From Arhodomonas aquaeolei DSM 8974 (lineage in GTDB: Bacteria > Pseudomonadota > Gammaproteobacteria > Nitrococcales > Nitrococcaceae): a DNA stretch of 64,000 bases. A program made the translations under genes and the position numbers. The first letter of the stretch is position 1, and each line of letters begins with the position of its first letter. The notes beneath the pieces were generated by a model. It made no database searches. It saw only the letters and a list, made by a program, of their open reading frames with translations, and was not told where the DNA came from. Shown here piece after piece: positions 62,054 through 64,000 of the stretch. The stretch lies in assembly GCF_000374645.1 (NCBI RefSeq), contig NZ_KB894815.1:1-64000 (forward strand), read 5' to 3'.

Positions 62054-62087
62054 GCGGTGCGGGTCCGCTGGGCCGGGCCCGCACCGC
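62054..62087. terminator. Bidirectional hairpin between convergent genes
   Basis: Arms GCGGTGCGGGTCC (62054-62066) and GGGCCCGCACCGC (62075-62087), 12 of 13 pairing, with an 8-base loop, between the GGRL-repeat gene and the convergent phosphoesterase. No T-run, so it is a candidate terminator. Confidence 0.55.
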
Positions 62088-62131
62088 GACCTACCATGGG
62101 CGTCGACGCGGCCTGAGCAGGTATCGAGCGC

Positions 62132-63058
62132 TTAACCTGGATCGGCCGTGTACACGTCGCCGAGATCGAACCGAGGGCCGTGGAGGATCCGCTGTTCGTA
62201 GGACTGTCGCGCCGGTGACTCCCGGGCCCAGACTTCCCTGAATCGCTGAATCCAGGTGTCGTGGTCATAAGGAAGGGCGACTGCGGCCACGTGCATGCCG
62301 TTCACGACGGTGCCGAAAACGGCGTCGTTCGCTGGCCGCGTAGCGATACGAACCGCCAAACCGTATCGGGTGTCCGCGAAGTTGGGCATGCCTGCCGAAC
62401 CATTGTTGATGACGCAGCGCGGCCGCCCGTCCACGACTATCTCGCGTATACAGGGCAGACAGGTGTGCGAGCACACGAAGACATCCGCGTCTGCGCGCCG
62501 GAACCAGTCCGCAAGCACACGAGCTTCGGGGTCGCCCATGGCGGAGGAATCGGCCGCGAGTCCCCAGCCGGCCAGTGAGTCAGGATCCCCGTGGAGGACC
62601 ACTGCGCGGACCCCCCCGACGCGGTAGGCCCGAAAGTAGGGCAGTTGTGAGAGCGCGCGCTGATGCCCGCGCGTCGCCGCCCCCTGCAGCCTCGCCATGA
62701 TCGCGTTGGAACGGGCGACGGTGTCGTCGTCCACCGAATCGGGGTATCCGCACCCGCAGCCCGCGCCGCTGGGCCGTGCCAGCTCGGCCTCGACGTTGCC
62801 GGAGGTGGCGGTGTGCGCGAGGACCCGGCGCTGAATGGTCTCGAAGAGCCCCGGTTCGGTGTCGAACCAGTGGAAATCTCCGTTGAAGACCAACCTAGAA
62901 TCATCCCGTTCCGCCCGCCGTTCGGCTGCTGTCAGGGCCTCGGGGTTACCGTATAGCCCGCCGGCGACTAGCAGGGCCCGGGCCGTGCCGTCATCGCGGC
63001 GACGCAGCGCGTCTGCCCCGTAGCGGTAGGCGAGCGGACAGCTCCGGCCGGGCCTCAT
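62132..63058 (-). CDS. Metallophosphoesterase-like protein
   Basis: A 308-residue protein of calcineurin-like fold: VFNGDFHWFDTEP, VLHGDPDSLAGWGL, CSHTCLPCIREI and a late NNGSAGMPNF. The first LLVAGGLYGNPEAL is a variant of the usual D-x-H-G motif. Substrate unknown. Its ATG overlaps the stop of the sodium symporter gene (ATGA), so the two act together or are at least co-expressed. Confidence 0.75.
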   Translation of the reverse strand: MRPGRSCPLAYRYGADALRRRDDGTARALLVAGGLYGNPEALTAAERRAERDDSRLVFNGDFHWFDTEPGLFETIQRRVLAHTATSGNVEAELARPSGAGCGCGYPDSVDDDTVARSNAIMARLQGAATRGHQRALSQLPYFRAYRVGGVRAVVLHGDPDSLAGWGLAADSSAMGDPEARVLADWFRRADADVFVCSHTCLPCIREIVVDGRPRCVINNGSAGMPNFADTRYGLAVRIATRPANDAVFGTVVNGMHVAAVALPYDHDTWIQRFREVWARESPARQSYEQRILHGPRFDLGDVYTADPG

Positions 63059-64000
63059 GCCGTGCCCCTGGCCCTGGGGAGGGGCAGCCAGAACAGCGCG
63101 GTGCACAACGCGAGCCCCCAGGCATTGGCACCCAGCAGCGCGGCATAGGGGCCGTCGCCGATATGCAGCCCGTCGGGTACGGCCCCGAACGCCTGAACAA
63201 TGCCGATGCCGATTCCCGTCCAGAAGCTGAGATGGAAATTCAGCGCGGCCCGTCGCGCGCCATGGAAGATGAACACCGGTGCGAGCCCGATCACCATCGT
63301 GCCGCTGATGGTCGTGGCCCGGAGGATGTCCGTCCCGGCGAGCATGGGCAGGTTCCCGAGTACCGCGAATACGGTCATGGCGATCGCGCCGGTTCGTAGC
63401 CGATCGGCATGGAGGTTACCGGCAAGGCGCGGCATGTCGCGGGCGACACTACGAGCCAGCGAGCTGAAGGTGGAGTCCAGTGTGGAACCTGCGGAGCTCA
63501 TCATTACCACGCTCATCAAAAAGAAGGCGCCGAGGCCCATGGAGCGCGCCACCGCCGCCGGTGCGTTGCCCATGACGTCGATACCAGAGAGCATCGCGTG
63601 GGCACCGATGAGGCCAAATCCGGCGATGGCCACGAAACCGAGTATCCCCGCGACGAGGAAGGCCCTGAGCATGGTTCGCTCCCGTGCCAGGAACCCCCGG
63701 TCGGTCAGGACGGGATCGTGGAACGGATAGCTGAAGACCTGCAGGCCGGCCACCAGGAGGAGATCCAGACCGGCATCGAGCCGCCAGTCTCCGCTCGCTA
63801 GCAGCGTCCCGACGCCATGCGCGGGCAGCACCGACGCGGAGAGCAACACGACCAGGGCTACGAACACCACGGCCTGCACGCCGTCGGTAACGATGGACCC
63901 ACGCAGGCCGCCCTTGATGCTATATGCCAGCGTGATCGCGGTGAAGGCCACCGAGGCGGTGATATAGCCGGTGGTGCCCGGTGCGCCGAAGTAACCGCCC
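63055..64000 (-). CDS. Sodium:solute symporter (SSF) family protein, cut by window edge
   Basis: About 315 residues, open to the right edge and missing its N-terminus. Sodium-symporter marks are GGYFGAPGTTGYITASVAFT, LAYSIKGGLRGSIVTDGVQA and SSAGSTLDSTFSSLARSVAR (the ASALST-like Na+-site helix). Substrate cannot be read. The GTG at 63951 is internal, not the true start. Confidence 0.88.
   Translation of the reverse strand, partial: GGYFGAPGTTGYITASVAFTAITLAYSIKGGLRGSIVTDGVQAVVFVALVVLLSASVLPAHGVGTLLASGDWRLDAGLDLLLVAGLQVFSYPFHDPVLTDRGFLARERTMLRAFLVAGILGFVAIAGFGLIGAHAMLSGIDVMGNAPAAVARSMGLGAFFLMSVVMMSSAGSTLDSTFSSLARSVARDMPRLAGNLHADRLRTGAIAMTVFAVLGNLPMLAGTDILRATTISGTMVIGLAPVFIFHGARRAALNFHLSFWTGIGIGIVQAFGAVPDGLHIGDGPYAALLGANAWGLALCTALFWLPLPRARGTA

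Overview
The window is high-GC bacterial DNA, densely packed with genes on both strands, many start/stop overlaps (ATGA, GTGA, TGATG) and frequent GTG/TTG starts. Gene content (Tex, LrgAB, ExeA-like ATPase, QseBC/PmrAB-like two-component pair, EAL/GGDEF proteins, cytochrome c5, cytochrome b561) points to a free-living gammaproteobacterium. A halophilic or purple-sulfur-lineage relative (Ectothiorhodospiraceae type) is my inference from style and repeats, not proven.

Layout. 1-810: the 3' end of an IS256-type transposase, then a non-coding block holding a cluster of GTAG-headed REP hairpins, one of which contains twelve perfect copies of a 7-bp unit. 811-12172: housekeeping and envelope genes (DUF4139 protein, lrgA/lrgB, PEBP, ExeA-like ATPase, DnaJ-like membrane protein coupled to a Cys-rich small protein, tex, an AI-2E/PerM permease, and a MotA/MotB-like pair). 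12194-15737: 2-keto-3-deoxy-sugar-acid module (dgoK, dgoA, IclR regulator, divergent kdgK). 15748-31623: mixed genes including an SbcD/SbcC-like pair without a zinc hook, an EAL-CBS-GGDDF hybrid, a MITE-like element, a chemoreceptor, small membrane proteins, exporters with a LysR regulator, an aldo/keto reductase, a cytosine-deaminase-like enzyme and a ParS-RES toxin-antitoxin pair.

32221-49927 is the most notable part: a catabolic island of a secreted cyclase-family hydrolase, a divergent LysR regulator, a complete Liv-type ABC importer, aldehyde dehydrogenase, an SDR flanked by two inverted copies of a 62-bp repeat, an orphan SdhA-type flavoprotein, a thiol dioxygenase, a four-module rhodanese protein, an acyl-CoA dehydrogenase homologue, a class III CoA-transferase, a MaoC-type hydratase and a CitE-type lyase. 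The last three resemble itaconate degradation (CoA-transferase, hydratase, citramalyl-CoA lyase). The thiol dioxygenase, CoA-transferase and acyl-CoA dehydrogenase resemble mercaptopropionate/sulfinate catabolism. Together they suggest an uncharacterised route for uptake and breakdown of a dicarboxylic, possibly sulfur-containing, organic acid. The substrate is not determined by sequence.

49943-56656: a two-component system divergent from a PepSY protein and cytochrome b561 with a tandem half-site operator between them, a multi-PAS diguanylate cyclase, a putative outer-membrane barrel and tRNA-Arg(CCG). 56848-64000: membrane-anchored cytochrome c5, an ECF sigma/anti-sigma pair beside a lipoprotein, cupredoxin and membrane protein, a secreted protein made of five GGRL repeats that I do not recognise, and a metallophosphoesterase overlapping a truncated sodium:solute symporter.
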